Source: Lagopus muta (Eukaryota > Chordata > Aves > Galliformes > Phasianidae). Taken from it: a DNA stretch of 64,000 nt. Shown piece after piece: positions 1 to 13,300 of the stretch; the stretch's first letter is position 1, and each line of letters opens with the position of its first letter. The DNA is taken from NCBI RefSeq assembly GCF_023343835.1, contig NC_064443.1:2852001-2916000 (forward strand), given 5' to 3'. The position numbers and the translations under genes were made by a program. The notes beneath the pieces were generated by a model, which had not been told where the DNA came from, did no database searches, and saw only the letters and a list, made by a program, of their open reading frames with translations.

Positions 1-1359
1 CCTGCCCCAGTGCTTGGTGGATGAGGCCAAAATGCTCCCCAGTGCACTCCCACACTGCCTGTAAGGCTGAGGGACATGGTCATAAAGTGCAAAGGAGTTC
101 CTTTCACTTCTTCCTGGGTGTGCCTCAGGTGCCCTGTTGTCTTGACTCTGCATTGGATGGGGATGTGGCCCAGGAGGAGATTCACTTCCTGACTTTGTGT
201 GCACTGAAGATGCTGTATGTGGCACTTGGCCAGCTATAGCACTTCCAGTGAGCAGGGACAGTCACCTTCCTGGTTCTTTGGGTCTTTGCTCAGTGTCTGG
301 TCTGTTTTTCATTGCTCTGATCCCATAGCTGGGGCAGATGGGGTGTCTGCTGAACCTTTCTTCTTGGCAATTATCTGTTCTTGTGCGAGGATTTGGGGAT
401 GCTGGGGCTTTCCTGCACCCACAACAGGGACCCTGTGATGCACTGGAGACCAAGAGCAGCTTCACTTTCTATTATGGATGCCATTCATCCCTTGTCCGAT
501 GCAGCAAAACAGGAGTTGTTGCTCTGTGGAGGAGAATCTCCTTGTTCCAGCCTTTCCCGGGGTGCTGCACAGAGCCCATCTGCAGCTCCTTCTTGCAGCA
601 CACGAGGGCAAGAGTGAGCCATCTTGCCTGCTGATGGATGCTGCTGCTCCTGATGCTCTGCTCTTGTTTTTTCTCTTATCCTCTGTGCTCATTTCCTCTC
701 TGGGATGTCCCATCTTTCATGCAGTGCTGGAGGATGCTTGAGGGGCAGGGGAGGCATGAGAGTCCTGTGATGCTGGTTGCTGGAGAGTGTCCGTCTGTCC
801 ATTTCACTGCTGCTATCAGACATCCTGGCGGTGTCTGGGGAGTTGTGCAGCCTTGCTCAGGGTGAGCTTGGAGGCTGTGGCCCTCCAGCTCTGAAGGCAG
901 CAGAAGGCAGCTCTCCTGGTTGCTGACCTTCTGTCTTCTGTCTGTCCAGCAGCCTGGAGAGCTTCAGGGGCAGCTGGCAGGCCTCCCTGTGCCCGGTGTG
1001 TCCCTGCAGTGTGTCACACAGTGAGCTGAGAGCTGGGACTTTGAAGAAACATAAAAGGACACCTCCACCTGGGTGTGCTTTGCCATGTGGAGGTGACAGC
1101 AGCTCTCTGCCTCAGTTTCCCCACCCCTATAAAGTGGGGCGCTGTGGCGGAGGCCACGAGATGTGCTTTCTGCATGGCTGCCAAGTGTCAAGCAGCCAGC
1201 GTGTGCCTGCGCTGCACTCTTGTCCTGGAGAGCATGGCTGGTTTGAGGCTGGGTCAGGCTCTGTGGGGAGCAGGTACCAGCTTGATATGTATTGATCTCC
1301 TGGGTCTTGGATGGTGTTCAGCTGCTCTCCTGATGCTGCTCCTCTGTCCCTTCCACCAG
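1..1359 (+). other. TEX264: TEX264 intron, upstream part
   Basis: No exon was recognised here. The next feature is a clean 3' splice site with a pyrimidine-rich tract and CAG ending at 1359. This stretch is therefore read as the end of the intron that precedes the first TEX264 exon in the window. The exon for the N-terminal membrane anchor of TEX264 is not present, so it must lie to the left of the window. Open frames in this stretch are short and unlike known proteins. Confidence 0.6.
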
Positions 1360-4300
1360 GTGTCTCCTGAGAAGTGCCGCTTTGCCATCGGCCGAATTCT
1401 GAGCGAGGGGGATGCGAAGCCATCAGAAGAGCAGATCAGACGGTTCCAGAAGTACGGCTTCAAAATCTTCACCTTCCCCACGCCCAGCCATGTGGTCATG
1501 GCAAGCTTCCCGTTCACCACACCTCTGTCCATCCATCTCGCAGTCAACCGTGTGCACCCAGCCCTGGACACCTACATCAAGGTAAGCATTGGTGGCACAA
1601 GGAGTGTCATGCAGTGAGCAGTGACTGCACTCCCTGCTCCCTGTCCTTTGGGAGCCATCTGCTAGCTTGCTCCTGCTGCCAGTGCAGCCGTGGCAAGCGT
1701 GTTTTTGAGCAGCTCATGGGACGTGATACCTGCAGATTGGGGCTTTGCAGAGGGTTCTGGTTGCTGGGTAGAGGAAGGAAGGGGAACATCTTTCCTCCAC
1801 AGGGAGGATGCCGGGGCGGGGACGGTGCTCAGCCTGCAGCTTATCTGGCTGTCGAGTTCCGTCGCTTTCGTTTGTTCGTGTTGAAGCTCACTATTTATAA
1901 ACTTGCTTTTCCTGGCGAAACTCCCAGCCCTGCAGGAGAACCATGCGGATCTTCCAGCCCGCGCCGCACTACGGGATCGCTGCTTGGGTGCCAGCCCTTG
2001 GCCGTGCTCCTGGGGATGGTGTCTGCCCAGGGATGCCCAAACCCCGGCTGCCACCACTGCTGCTGTGCCCTGTGATGTGTGTCCTCCTCCTCGTGCCCTG
2101 TCCTCTCTGTCCCCTCCCAGGGACGTGCTGGCTGCTTCAGTGTGGAGGCGTAGAGAGTGCTGCCAGCCCTGTGAAGGACACATGGCTGTGGTGGAGACAC
2201 ACGGGGAGGGGGCAGCAGGCTTGTGACGTGGGGAGGGCACCCCGTTGCTTGGGGACAGGTGCTGGTGAACAAATCTGCGCCTGAAATTGAGGCTGGAAAG
2301 GGACCCATAGGTTGTGCTGGGAGCACCCTGTGGCTTTTAAGGAGAGCAGCCATTTATTAAACAAAATAATCATCTGAAATCCCACACAGCATGCTGAGCA
2401 GTGTTCAGAAAGGATGGGACACATCTCGATCCCTGCCATCTAGACCAGACCAAGTGCTCTGGCCTCAGGCACACCTCCAACACGAGCACCACCACCCCTG
2501 CACTGGGTTCACAGGGAAGAGAGCATCGCTCAGCCCCAGCGAGTCTCAGGGTGCAATGGGAGGAGCCCCAAGCCTGACTTGGGATACTGGCACCTGTCTG
2601 TGCTGCCTGGCCAGGACCTGTGAGTAGTGCTGCTCCCAGCTCAGGTGGTGTTGACTCTGGCTGGGGAAGGGGAAGGAGAGAGGGGGGAAACTTTCATGGA
2701 AACAGGCGACCTGTGCCTGGTTTGTGGTGGGAATGGGGGTTGCCATGGAGACAGCTTCTCCAAATAGCATCCTTCATCCCACCCCCAGTGCCCAGCTCCC
2801 TTGAGCAACCCCAGACGGCAGCGAGACAGCTCTGCTTTATTTATTTATTTCACGCTGCAACCACTTTAAGCAGCATGGTTGTTAATGTAATCTGGGGTCA
2901 GGTGTGAGGTGCAGGATCCTCTGCTCCTGGCAGCATCTGGGGAGTGCAGATGGGCAGTGACAGAGCAGAGTGGGCAAGGGAACTGGTTCAAGTGTAGTCA
3001 TGAGAATTGGGAGTGGAGGGAGAGAAGAGGTGTGGGAGGGAGGGTGGGGAAAGGGCATTGGGGTTGTTGAGAAATAGAGAAGGGATTTGGGGAGGTGCAC
3101 TGGGGGAAGGTGCCAGGGCTGGGGGCTGGCTGAGAGCAGGGTGGTGGGAGCAGCCCTTGAGCATCAGGTCAGAGTGCCCTTCCCAGACTGGGGGACAGGA
3201 CGCTGTGCTGCAGTGCACAGCCTGCCTTGGCTTCAGCCCTGACCCCTCTGCCTAAGAAACAGTAAAATCTGAAGGAGATATTTCCCTTCATGAGAGACTG
3301 AAGGCAGATGGGCTGGCACAGTGCAGGACACGGCGTGGCCAAGATGTCCCATGGCCAGGGTTTGTGCATAGGCAGGTGACAGCTGGGGTCTGTCCAGCTG
3401 GAGTCTGAGCCCACTCCTGGCTCTGTGCTGGGCTCTGAGCATGGCAGCGGCTGCTCCTTGGTGCCCCCAGCCACTCTGGGATGGTGATGGAGAGCTCCCA
3501 CAAAGCCCATTCCTGGAGTGACCATCCCCAGCAGCTCAGGGAGCCGGTTATTAAACGGCGACCTCCTGCCATTTCAAGCAGTGTTTATTCTGGCTCAGGT
3601 TTAATTAGCTCTCTGCAGAGGGCTGCATGCACTGCTTTGGCGAGCCCTGCGCAGTGGGCAGCCTGGCATTGCCTGTCCCTGGGGCTCCGTGGGCAGCCAG
3701 AGAGGCACTAATTGCAGCCCCAGGTGACTGCTGGAGCCAGCAGCTCTCTTTCCCTGGTATTTTGGGTAGGAGGCTTGGGCTGGTGGAGGTGTGTGCTCTA
3801 ACCAAGGCTGGTATGCAAGTGGAGCAGGGAAGGAGAGGTGCTCTGCAGTACTACAGAGCTCCTGCTCCATCTGCAGGGCACCCCAGTGTGCTCCCAAGTC
3901 CCTGTGCCAGGTGTTGCTGCTGGGAAGGCTGCACTCATGCCTTGTTTCTGCTGCTAGCCAGGGAATCTCATTATTCCTTTACCCACTGGCTTGAAGCGCC
4001 TGTTGGCTGAGCTCTGTTCCTCCTGTCGGCTGAGGTAGTTTAGGATGCAGTCATCTCTTTTACTCTTCTCTTTTCTCATCAAATGTACAGGGCTTGTAAA
4101 GCCTCACTGACATATTTTCCAATCTCTTCGGGGTTCCTGTTTTTATCCCATTTCGAGCTCAGGAGCCTCTCTGAAGTGCCACCTGCAGGAGAGGACACTT
4201 GATTTCAGCCATGGCCTGGTGGGGTGCTGATGGCTCTCAGGGCACATCCTCCCTTGTTCTGTCCACAAAGGACTGGGAACCCACAGCGGGGTCTCAGTGC

Positions 4301-7300
4301 CCGGAGCTTACATGGCACTGTAGCATCTCCTACTTCTCCTTTTGTTTCCCTTACCCCTGTTCCTACAGCTTCTGGCTTTATTCAGCTTTGCCAAGGTCAC
4401 ACTTCTTCTGCTTGTTATTATAAATGATTGTCTTCAGAGCTGTGTTCCCATCCCAGCCCGTCTGCATTCTAAAGGCAGAACTGCAGAGCATCCTTTCTGC
4501 AGGACTGTGCGAGAGGAGCTGGGGGTCAGAGGGCTGGCAGCTGCACAGAGCGCTCAATTATTGTGACATTTTCCTGCTTAAATTCCTTCTCCCAGCTGAT
4601 TTTGTTTGTTTATTTCAGGCTCTGCAAATGAAGCCCTGTAAAATACCAGCTTGTTTTGTGCAAGCGCCGGGGGCTGCAGGCTGTTGCTGGGTTGGTTGCT
4701 GCTGGTTATACTGCAGCTGGGAACCAGTACATGTCCCATTGTCCCCTCCTGCTTGTCCTGAGGGGATGAGCAATGCCTGGGGTGGCAGAAGTGACCCTGG
4801 CCCTGAGCTTTGGCAGTTTTCTTCCCAGTGCTTCCCAACACGTGTGCTGGGAGGCAGCCCCAGGGAGGCAGGGGATGGTTGGACGCTTCTGGTAAAGTGG
4901 TCCCTGTGCATCAAATTGGAATAGGAAGAAAGTCTTGGAGAGTCACAGAGGGTTCAGCATGTCCTGTACATCTTGATGGTAGAGACGAGACCAGTGCTGA
5001 CACTGTGACAGGCTGTGGGCTTGGGGCTTGGCAGGGACACAGGGCAGGGGTCTGTATTCTGGGGGAGGTGTTTTGGAGGTGTGCTTGGCCCTATGAGAGT
5101 GTAGGATGGCAGTTTTTCCCTTTGTCTTTTGTTGTTTGTTTTTCTTTTCCTTGACCTCAGCACCACAATCTGGCCCAGAGCAGGGAGTCAGAAGAAAGCC
5201 ACATCCCTGTGTTCCAGGCCATGTCTCCACATCCCAGCTTTGCCCCACTAGTGGCAGCCAGCAGCAGAGCTAGGAAAGGCAAGGGAGAGCCAGGACCCCC
5301 TTCTCACACTTTGTCACTATATTCCCCTTTCGGAAAACCAGCTCGTATGCTTCCATTTTATGTTTCCTCTCATTTTAGGGGAAGATGATTTCAGGATCAG
5401 GACAAGCTGCAAGGTTTTCCCACCCATCTCCACCATCTCCCCTCCAGCACTGACACTGTGACTGCATGCCGGTGCTGTGTGCCCAGCACTGCTGGATCCT
5501 AGCTGAGAGCAGGTGGCACAGCACAGTCCCAGCCCCTCTGTGCCCCCTGTCCTGCCCGGGGGTCTCGATGTCTGTGTGGGTGTATTCATCCCCTGCTGAT
5601 GGCTGGTTGTTGGCGGCCGCTCTGCAGTAAGGCTTGGCGATAGCTGGCACCCCCCAGCTGCGTGTCAGATCGCATCACTTCATGCATTCACAGCAATTTC
5701 TATTTAATGTATGTTTTCAGCAACTGTCCTGTGAGTACGAGTGCCCCAAGCCTTCAGAAGGAGGCCCAAGATGCAGCATGTGTGAGGGCAGGGCAAAAGG
5801 GCTTTTTTTGGGGTCTTGTTCACCGTGCCACATCCCTAAGCTTCTATATCCTCCCCTGACATCCAAGGGCTCTGTGCTGCCATGCGAGCAGCCCCCCACA
5901 CCGCACTGCCCACTCCATGGGAGCTAGGGGCCCTGCTCCTCCTGCAGGTGGAGAACTTGGAGGGCTTGTGTGGTACTGGCACCTCCCGACCCGTGTTGGG
6001 GTCAGCACTGTGCAGCCAGGTTCTGCCTCTAACCTGATTCTGCAGAGCAGCGCGCTCCTCCTGTGCGGCTAATGGAACATATGGGGAGCTGGGGCTCTGC
6101 GTCACGTCTCCTGCCATTCACAGCAGGCTTCCCAACTTTCCCACTTCTCTGGGGGAAATTTGGCAGCCCCGGGCTGCTGCTCATCTGCTGTCACTTTGCT
6201 GAGTGTCCTGGCGGGCGGATAGCTGACCTGTGGCCGAGCGCTGAGCGCCCTTCACGTCGGAGGTTTGTTCAGGCACCTCCACCTCACTCACTCTTCCCCT
6301 GCTTTGCTTCTGCTGCATGGGGGCAGGTGTAAAACTGCAGCTCTGAGGCATCGCTGCTTTGAGCAGGAAAGAGGTTTTCTGGCCAGCTTTGCGCTCCAGT
6401 AATCGCAGAGGCTCCCTGCCTCCACGCTTTGTCTGTCTCATGTGTGAAATCACCGTTTTATCCCCACTTCTTGTTGACTCAGTGTGAACATCGGCCATGG
6501 AGCTCCCAAGATGCAGCTGCAGCCACATCTCAGCTGGGGCAGCAGCTTGTGTGGGATGTGGGCTGCCATACCCTTGTCCTGTGCTCTGGCACTGCCATCG
6601 CCTCTTCTTGAGGCTGGGGGCAGCTGGACCCTTGCTGGGGCGAGGATGGGTGCTCTCATGAGGCCTTTGTGGTCTGAGATGCCCTGTCCCAGGCTGGGAG
6701 GTGTCTGGCTGCTCCTTGCTGTGACTGTGGGACATCCTGGCAGTGTGAGGGACATGTGGGGTGTACACAGTTGGTCTGCTGGGGCTGGCTGCGCAAGCTG
6801 TGGGGTTGGGGCAGCACCCAGGAGCATCTGAGCCAGCTCATCCCCAGCTCCAGCCCTGGAGAGACCACAACCTGGAAGACAGAGCTTTGTGGCTGCTCTG
6901 TCCTGTGCTGTTGCACAACGCTCCTCAGGTGGGCATTGTTACACCCCCAGAAGGGAGCAGAGCAGAAGCTGCCATGCTTTCCTAGTTGCAGCTTTGCAAA
7001 CTTCAACTTTGCAGCCTTGTGAAGACTTAGCCATGCAAAACTGTCACACAGACGGATCCACTCAGGCACAAAGATCTGTTCCTCCATCGCCTTTGCAGTG
7101 AGGATTAATGATCATGGACAAAGGCAGGGATATTTCACGTGGCTGTCCAAGAGAGAGAGAGCACTGAAATGCTTGCTTTGGGCAAGGAGGGAGAGTAAAA
7201 TACTACAGTGCTTTTCTGTCAGATCTCTTCATGGGCTCAATCTGTACGTGTGCTTTCCCCCGAATGTATTTATAGAGCATCCCGGAGGATGCAGTCAGCT

Positions 7301-10300
7301 CCTCATCAGGCATTTGAGGTGGCTTCAGCTCTCTCGGGCAGTGACACCATCCCAAGCCTTTGGGCCTTCCCTCCTCGCCAGCTTGTCAATTAATCCTTGG
7401 GTCTGTCTCTCCACAATTATTTTAGCAGAGGCCTAATGAGTTTCTCCTGGGCTGCTCTTCCCCATACCCCTCTGAGCCTTTGCCAGCTGTGCTGGCCTCG
7501 TGAAACAGCAAAACGAGCCTGAACAAATGCGAAACTGCAGCTTAGAAATCCTCCTCCTTCCCAGCCAACGCCGGCTGCCCCACTTTCCATCGCTGTGAAG
7601 CTCCTGCTTTGAAACCCGCAGAGCAGCGAGATAATAGACTTGAAAGTAATGGCATTTTTATGTCCAGAAAAAGTACAGTTGTGCTGTGACTAACTTACGA
7701 TTTTTCAGTCCTGGTTAGATATAAAATGTTGGGGGAGAGAAGACATCGCATCGTGCTTTCCTGTTGGGTCAAGATGTGGGTCTGGTGGCTGCTGGGATGG
7801 CCAGGGGTGTCTGCACAGGGCCAAATCCAGTCCTGCTGTCACAACTGCTGCAGGCTTTGGGGCACACTGGGCAGCCCCGGTACCAAGACTCCTTTGGTTC
7901 TGTTGCTGTCCAAGCACATGGCAGCTCGTTGCAGCCTCTGCTCCAGCCGGACCAGGGCAGCTTAGAACACAACAGAAACAGGCAGATGGCACCTCTCCTC
8001 TTTGCCCCGCTGCATGGAGCAAGATGTTCTGTCCTGCTGCCATACCACAGTGGGCTGAAGAGATGGCTGCACTGTGGGCTTCAGCTCAAAGGTGAGCCAT
8101 ATTCAATTGCCCCGAGCTGGCTTCTCTCATCACCTCTTCTGCCACGTTTGGCTTGAGTGAGAGATCAAAGGAGCATGTTAGCCCCAGTGGGCAAGCCATC
8201 ATAGTGACGAGCCAGAAACAGACAAACAGTTCTGCAGTTACATGAAGCAGACTGTAGGTACAGCTTTTGGGATGGGAAAAACATGGCCAGTTTCTCCATA
8301 TCTCATCTTCTAAAAGTCAGCAGTGAGAAGGGTAGTGAAGACTGTCATTTTCTGGTACATTTTATGATTGCTGCCAGGTGCTTGCTGTGGGGCTGCTATG
8401 GGCCCACTCCCATGGTGGGCACCAATGTTTTTTCCCTGGCCAGGCACTCTTGGCTATGATTTATGTCTGCCAGGAGCTGATGACAGCTCCTTCACATGCT
8501 GAAAGGTGGATATCCATCATCTGCTGAGGCCAGCTGCTCTGCTGTTCATGCCGTGTGGACTCACAGTTTGGGGTGAGATCTGATAACCAGACTGTGAGTT
8601 GGCAAAAGCTCATCAAGAGGTTGGTGTGGGAGACAGGTTTGCTCTGGTATCTCTGTGCTGACCGGCTCAGGAGATGGACCCACGTTGCTGCAGGACCTGC
8701 CCACTGTGTTCCCTTGCCTGTGGGAGTGCTGGGGAAGTGCAGGAGGGGAGCAGGCTCTTGGAAGGGCAAAATCTGGCTGGGCTCTGTGCTGTTTCCTAAT
8801 CTCTCTGTTTTCATCTGATTGATCTGCACAGTCAAAGCTGTGATCCTGGACTGGCAGAAGAGAAGTTTCCAGACTGCAGGGGCCACCAAAGCAGCTGCCG
8901 CCCTCCTTTCCTGCTGCCTGCGGCTGCTGGAAAGCTGGGCTTTGGGGTTGCAGGGTTTGTGAGCCTCTTCCCTCCTGCCTGCCTGCCCACATGCCCTGGT
9001 ACCACAGCGCTTGGTAGTGCTCACCCCTCCCAGATCATACTACAGCCCTAGTGAGACGTGGCTGCTGGGGAGGAGGAGGAAGAGCAGGAGTGTGATGGGA
9101 GGGCTGTCAGCACGCCCAGCTGCCAAAATAGTGCTGTATCTATGATTATTTATTTCATTATTATACCTGGGCATGGAAGAGGCAAGAGGCTGGCATCACT
9201 GTCACAGCACAGGTCTCAGTTTTCCTCCCTGGGCTCCACACCCACCTTGGGCTGTGCAAAGCCAGCCTGACTCACTGGCATGACTATCACTGCCCAGTGC
9301 TGCTTGTTGGCTGCCCTTGGCTCCTCTCCACCCTACCTCTGCCTGAGTTTCCAGCACCTGGCTCTGTCTCTGTGCCTTTTCCTGTCGGCCAGCAGCACTG
9401 CCTGCCTCAAGGATGCCCTGGGGCAGGTTGTGAATGTGGCCAGCGACTCTGGGGTTCTGCTAGCTGATCTCTTCTGCTCGTTGCACTGGAGCTTGCTGGG
9501 ATCACCAACTCTCTCCTGTTGGCCTCCAGATCGTCAGCTTTTTGGGAAGAGATATAAGCTCTTGGACAGGGCTCCTGGAGCCCTGCAGGGAAACGTCTCT
9601 CTTGTTTGCTTACGCAGGCTGATAAAAATCCAGAAAGGAGCTTGTCCTGGAGTTTTGGCTTGCTTTAAAACACCAGTTCTAAAACAGGAGACATCTGTCA
9701 CCGGGGCGAGCATCCTGCCACCTCGAGCTGTGGGTGATCCCTGTCAGCTGTGTCCAGCTCAAGCACAGAGCAGGAGGTTGGGCAGCCTTCCTCTGCCTCT
9801 GGCTGCATCTGCCAGGCAGCAGGAAGAGCCTCCTGCCTCAGGGATGCACCTCACACCGATGGGTCTGAGAGAGATGTGCTGGGGACAGGCTGGTGGACAT
9901 CAGGATCATCTTACCTTCTGCTCTGCAAGCCAGGCTAGAAACTGGCTGATCTTCCTCTGTGGTAGCATTTCTTGTCTTCTAAATTAGGCTGATGTGAACT
10001 TCTTGTCAGTGGGGAGGGAAAGACTTGTTTCGTTCACCAAGAACCTGTTTGGGAATTGGACACTCTGTGCTAGTGGCTGGGTCTGCACAAGTTCAGCAAG
10101 GTGAAGTCCTCAAACAGTCTCCTTTTCAGTGTTGTCATCTGTGAAGGAGTGGTGCGAGGCTGACAGACTTCAGCTCATCATGAAATGTCTTCTGTCAGAG
10201 CCAGGAGTGTTGCAAAAAGATGAGGTTGTTCCGACGAAGGACAGGAGGGTCTTTATCCCATTGTGCCATTTTGTCTCCAGAGTTGTGAATGTGGTACATG

Positions 10301-13300
10301 TCCTGAATGTGTCCTGGTGACACCAAGGTGTGGAAGAGCAGCTGGGGATGCACACCCTCCAGAAAGCCTGTGGAGCTCTGAGATTCAGAGAAGACAGCCC
10401 AGATCTGAGCTCTGGTGACTGAAATCTCCTGTGTCCGTGGGCAGCAGCAAGGCACGGTTGGGAGCTCGTGCTCCCAAAACATCACTGGGGCTCTAGTTTT
10501 AAACTGAAAGAGTTTCATCAGAAATGTGAGAGGACTGAAAATAGCACCATTATTTGTGATGTGGAAGGGCAAACACTCAAATGTCAAATCTGAAATCCAT
10601 GTGGGTTGGTACCAGTATCACTATCAGTACCAGTATCCACCTTGGCTCTCCAGGCTCTCAGCTGTGAGAGGTCTTTCCCCACAAGAAACTAGGATCTGCT
10701 GGGCATCCCATGGCTGATGTGTTGCTGTGCTGTAGGTTTGTCTCAGCCTAGTCAAGAATGCATGGTTCAGAGTGGCTCCTTTTCACCACATAATGCCCCA
10801 TGTAAGGTAGGAGACTCCAGCAATGAATCCCTTCCCAGCCAGGTGCTTTAAGGCTCTGCCTTGACGCAAGGCAGAGAAATTGCCACAGCTGCTGCTCCTG
10901 GCAGCCTTGCCAAGGCAACAGAGCAAAGCAATTTAGCACTGCTCCAGTCATCCGTGATGGCAGAGATCATCACGTCGACCTCTTCTTCGGCTTTGTGATT
11001 AATGCTGAAAAAGCAGCCTCTGAGGGCTGAAAGGCGAGCGCTGGTCCCTGGAGAGCCGTGCTGCAGCGTGGAGGCAGCACCTCCAGCTGTGGTCCTGGCC
11101 TCCTGTGGGCTCCTCTGCACCTTGGGGCTGTGTGCTCTGCAGCAATGAAGGTAATGGGAATGGGAGCAGGAATCCAAAGCTCGTTTGTCGAGTGAGAAGA
11201 AGCTATGTGGCTTTATGCAGATTCCTTGTCATATAATGAAAACCTGGTGTTTGAGCTTTCCAGTGGTTACACCCAAAGTCCCCTTCGGAAAGCTGCTATG
11301 TGGAAGTGATGGGGAGAAGGACAGGTAGGAAGGGTTGTGGTCCAGACAGCTGAGCTGGAGTGAGAGGAGTGTGAAGCACGAAGCAGAGCACCAGCAAGCT
11401 GTGGAGAAATAGCTCCCATCACTGGGACAAGGCAGAATGGGTTGGCAGTGAGTGTTAGGGAGCTGGGGAAGTAAACTTATTTCAAATGCAACGCTTGCTT
11501 TGTTTCTGAAACTCTCTGCTCCAGGACTAGTTGCTACCAATACCCATGATGCAGGAGGACCCCATTGCTGTGAATTATGTGCTCTGTCTGCTGTTCCTTC
11601 TGTTGGTGAAGGTCCTATGGTGGGGAGCATGAGATATGTGCCTGACAGCACAGGGATGCACACACCAGCTCTCTCTTGGTCTCTTCTCTGCAGGTGGAGT
11701 TACTGCTGACCACGCTGCAGGGCTTTTCCTGCAGGTGCTGTGTGAGCAGGGGAGAAGAGGTCCTGAGCATGTCTGTGTGGCAAGGCTGGAGGAAGGCAGA
11801 ATTGAAATTTCCATGTCCATCCTGCAGAAGAGCATCCATGGCTCCATGCTGCTCCCAGCAGCTCCCAGCAGCTCCCAGCCCCCCTGGGAAGCTGTTTCCT
11901 GCATCTCAAGGGCTGTGAACCCCAGCCCGCTTGGGATCAGTCCCACGGCTCAGCCACACCAACACCAGCCTCTTCCCAGCTCCTCAGCCCCCAGAGGCAC
12001 CAGGAGGGCGAGGTGTAAATTGCATGACAGGCTGCCTCTGCAGAGGTGAAAATGAAAAACTCTCCCTTTGCTCAAGCCGGGCGTTTCGCAGCTCCCACAG
12101 CCCACGTTTTTCTTGGTCACAGTATCATCTTCTGTTTGTGCAATGCCTTGCAGCTCAAAGAGCTTTGAAGGGAAGAAGCAAGCAGAGCTGTCTCAGTATT
12201 GTGGGCAGGTGGCTGCGTCCCATTGAGGAGCTATGTCCCAGAACTGTGTAGCTGAGGCTGGTGGAGACTTCTGGGGTCACCTGGTGTCACCTCTGCTCCA
12301 CGGGGCCACCCAGAGCAGCTGGCCCTGCCCCCTGTCCACATCTCCATGTTATGCCCACCATCTCAGCCTGTCTGTGGGTACCACTGGTGGAGTCTTGTCC
12401 TCTCTGCCCCTCCTTGCAGGTCTGTGTGGACACTGACAGAGCCCAGTCTTGTCCCACTGAGGAGTGCTGCCCTGCAGTGCCAGGAGCAGTGCAGGCCTGG
12501 TGGCAGAGTGCTCCTGGTGTGAGCTAAGGCGGGATGACACACTGAGCGTGGGGCGTGCAAGGAGAGGAGGAGGATGTGGCATACAGCACCGTCCCTGCAG
12601 GGCTGGCTGGTGGCTCACTTTCAGCTTGCTGAGCTCCAGCTCTAATTTTAGTGCCTGATTTTCAGTTCCACGCAATTGGGGCTCTTTGTGTCTGGGTTTG
12701 TATTGTACGTACCCCCAAGGTGGGGCAATGGGTTGGCTCTGTGTGAAGCAGAAGATTGGTGTATCTGGAACGGACGTACGTGTCAACATCAAACCCATGG
12801 ACTCTGGAAGCATTGGTCTGTGCAGTATGTGTGGCTTGTATGGATCATATGCAGTAATCACAGATTACTTGGGTTGGAAGGGACCTCACAGCCCCCACCC
12901 CTGCCGTGGGCTGCCTGCCCCCCAGCTCAGGCTGCCCAGGGCCCCTCCATGGCCTGGGGCACCTCCAGGGATGGGAGGAGCTATGAGCAGCTATGTCAGC
13001 ACCTCACCATCCTCCGAGCAAGGAACTTCTTCTTAAATCTGATGCATTCCTCCCCCAAAGGTGACACGTCAGATCCCCAAGAAGGGCAGAAAGGAGCTGT
13101 GAGTAGTGCAGGAAGGGTGAGCTCGCCGTTGGTGCCACACGACCTTGGGAAGAGGCGAGTCCCCGCTCTGCCCCACTTACTGTGCTCCTGCTGCCCTGCC
13201 AGAAGCCTGCCTGCTGCCTCCCGCTGGTGGCACCTTGCTGAGCTCCTCCACCCATGCGAGCCTGCATTTCATCTGCCTTGAGGGCTCTGTGTCCACCTTG

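Noticed and set aside
10129-10360. Possible CR1 or other repeat open-frame remnant in the TEX264 intron
   Set aside because: A faint resemblance to transposon sequence could not be supported by any ordered set of landmarks.
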